A stretch of DNA of 64,000 nt from Thiothrix caldifontis (GTDB lineage Bacteria > Pseudomonadota > Gammaproteobacteria > Thiotrichales > Thiotrichaceae), in contig NZ_FNQP01000008.1 of the NCBI RefSeq assembly GCF_900107695.1, positions 114,466 to 178,465 of the forward strand. Direction: 5' to 3'. Position numbers and translations under genes: made by a program. The number at the start of each line of letters is the position of its first letter. Within the stretch, counting starts at the first letter, position 1. The notes under the pieces were generated by a model. The model did no database searches. It was given only the letters and a program-made list of their open reading frames with translations, and was not told the origin of the DNA. Shown here piece by piece: positions 62,749 through 64,000 of the stretch.

Positions 62749-63812
62749 ATCATTTAGAACGCTATTTGTGGAAAAGCGTCCTTTCGAGCATTTTACTCAC
62801 TTGGTTGTCACTGACTCTGCTCGATAGGTTTTTTGCGTTTCTCGCTGAACTAGGGGATGTCAGCCCTGATACGCAATACGGTAATGTGCAAGCACTTTAT
62901 TACATCCTCATGGGAACGCCTAAACTTCTCTACGATTACTTTCCAACGGCTACGTTGATTGGCAGCTTGCTAGGATTGGGTAATCTTGCTGCTAACAGCG
63001 AACTTACTGCCATGCGGGCAGCCGGTATTTCCATACACCAAATTGTGGGAATGACACTAAAACTGGGGCTGGTACTGGTAGTAATGGTTTTTGTATTAGG
63101 TGAATGGGTTGCTCCCCATACTGAACTGGCAGCCAGTAGCTTTAAATTACGAATGCAGCAAAAGCAGTTAGCGATCGGTAATCAAGGGATCTGGATTAAA
63201 GATGGCAACCGCATTATCAATATTTCTAAATTATGGTCAGAAAAGAAAATGGAAGGGCTGGCTATCTACACAATCAACCCGGAAGCAGGACGCATTGACA
63301 CCATCACTCACGCTGCTCGCGCTGAACGCGATGCAACAGGTTGGGTCTTATACGAGCTGACTCGTAAAGTGATTCAAACTGATGGTGTTCGGCAAGAAAC
63401 ATTAGCTCAAGTCCATGAAGACAAACTCATTCCAGAACAAGTACTGAGCATTGCAGCAGTAAAACCCAATCAGTTAGCTGCCACTGAGTTGGCGGATTTC
63501 ATTAAGCATCAGCGTGAAAACGAGTTAAACAGCAAACGCTTCGAGCAAGCATTCTGGCAGCATTTCACCACACCCTTGTCAACGCTGGTTATGCTGATCA
63601 TTGCAGCACCTTTCGTCTTCAGTTTTCAGCGCAATGCGGGAGCAGGGCAACGCATATTTATTGGCATTCTCATTGGTATCGTCTTCTTCTTGTTTAACCG
63701 TATGTTTGGAAGCGTAGGTATCGTTTACGGTATTCCGCCTTTGCTTTCAGCCACTTTACCATTGTTAGTATTTCTAGTAGGTGGGGTGTGGATGTTGCAG
63801 CGTTTACGTTAA
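62745..63812 (+). CDS. lptG: LPS export system permease LptG
   Basis: A 355-residue partner of LptF. The N-terminus MNHLERYLWKSVLSSILLTW and the coupling-helix region LGNLAANSELTAMRAAGISI are typical; a periplasmic jellyroll lies at about residues 110-255 and four more helices follow. The frame is open from 62484, but the ATG at 62745 overlaps the lptF stop (ATGA) and gives the family N-terminus. A bidirectional hairpin downstream separates it from the rRNA operon. Confidence 0.95.
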   Translation: MNHLERYLWKSVLSSILLTWLSLTLLDRFFAFLAELGDVSPDTQYGNVQALYYILMGTPKLLYDYFPTATLIGSLLGLGNLAANSELTAMRAAGISIHQIVGMTLKLGLVLVVMVFVLGEWVAPHTELAASSFKLRMQQKQLAIGNQGIWIKDGNRIINISKLWSEKKMEGLAIYTINPEAGRIDTITHAARAERDATGWVLYELTRKVIQTDGVRQETLAQVHEDKLIPEQVLSIAAVKPNQLAATELADFIKHQRENELNSKRFEQAFWQHFTTPLSTLVMLIIAAPFVFSFQRNAGAGQRIFIGILIGIVFFLFNRMFGSVGIVYGIPPLLSATLPLLVFLVGGVWMLQRLR

Positions 63813-63912
63813 ACATTGCAAAACCATATAACCAATCATATTCGTAGCTCTAAACTGTTCACTGGTAGTGGATAACGGCAACGAAACGGATAAAATTCCA
63901 AAATTAGGCATA

Positions 63913-63945
63913 AAAAAAGCCCCGGAACGGAAACCGTTAACGGGG
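63913..63945 (-). terminator. Rho-independent terminator of the rRNA operon (bidirectional)
   Basis: On the minus strand AAAAGCCCCGTTAACGG pairs with CCGTTCCGGGGCTTTTTTT (stem with one bulge), followed by seven T. On the plus strand the same hairpin is followed by TTTT, so it also terminates transcripts from lptG. It lies 14-16 bases beyond the 5S 3' end. Confidence 0.9.
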
Positions 63946-63959
63946 CTTTTAGGATTGAT

Positions 63960-64000
63960 GCTTGGCGTTGACCTACTCTCACATGGGGAGACCCCACACT
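63960..64000 (-). rRNA. rrf: 5S ribosomal RNA, 3' part (truncated by window edge)
   Basis: The complement of 63960-64000 reads as the last 40 or so bases of a gammaproteobacterial 5S rRNA: AGTGTGGGGTCTCCCCATGT, then GAGAGTAGGTCAACGCCAAG and C. The GGTCTCCCCATG and GAGAGTAGG blocks are highly conserved. It is transcribed leftward, so the 23S and 16S genes lie right of the window. A strong terminator follows. Confidence 0.93.

Overview
The window is a dense, gene-rich stretch of a Gammaproteobacterial chromosome. Gene content (MreBCD, GatCAB, Hsp33, RluB, LptFG, YcaO, DarP, HemW), protein character and a roughly balanced base composition fit a Thiotrichales-type sulfur oxidiser such as Thiothrix or Thiolinea. 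That placement is inferred from overall resemblance, not from a marker alignment. Only the 3' end of one 5S rRNA gene is present, at the right edge, read leftward. I saw no tRNA, CRISPR array, prophage or intact insertion sequence.

Layout. 1-4.4 kb: the 5' part of a b-type cytochrome, a cold-shock protein, an RRM protein, a TtcA-like tRNA thiolase and acetyl-CoA synthetase (acs). 4.4-8.9 kb: an accessory block holding a scar resembling an IS200/IS605 end and a tightly overlapped leftward operon of small lipoproteins and membrane proteins ending in an L,D-transpeptidase. 9.0-10.7 kb: a Fic protein and a VapBC-type toxin-antitoxin pair. 11.4-13.1 kb: amgK-murU (MurNAc recycling). 13.1-17.1 kb leftward: folE2-idi and mreBCD. 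17.4-19.6 kb: hslO, a flavodoxin-fold reductase and an esterase. 19.6-21.7 kb: two tandem paralogous lipoproteins. 21.8-25.8 kb: gatA-gatB-gatC plus a membrane protein. 25.9-28.9 kb: a 1008-residue surface protein with cadherin-like repeats. 29.1-31.7 kb: mltA and a coiled-coil membrane protein. 31.7-36.3 kb: an Atm1-type ABC exporter, then a copper module (TonB receptor plus PCuAC chaperone). 36.4-45.9 kb: a mixture including NlpC/P60, a sigma-54 activator, ROK kinase, truC, a CBS protein, ycaO and several uncharacterised genes. 45.9-51.7 kb: Rieske ferredoxin, epimerase, darP, gloB, gmk, a thioesterase-like protein, two small zinc ribbons, rluB and msrB. 51.8-55.3 kb: an isolated molybdopterin oxidoreductase coupled to hemW. 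55.3-61.7 kb: two divergent, near mirror-image envelope-glycolipid operons (PAP2, GT39 and flippase-like; GT2, GT39 and PAP2). 61.7-63.8 kb: lptF-lptG, then the rRNA terminator.

How it works together. A large share of the window serves the cell envelope: cell shape (mreBCD), murein cleavage, cross-linking and recycling (mltA, the L,D-transpeptidase, NlpC/P60, amgK-murU), LPS export (lptFG) and probable lipid A or lipid-linked sugar decoration. The best candidates for undescribed biology are the 4.5-8.4 kb lipoprotein/L,D-transpeptidase operon, the mirror-image glycolipid locus, the tandem lipoprotein pair and the pair of tiny zinc ribbons. Three structural curiosities are directly readable: a probable AUU start for mreC, a palindromic repeat that supplies the stop codon of murU and the last codons of idi, and a CATG palindrome that gives two divergent genes overlapping start codons.
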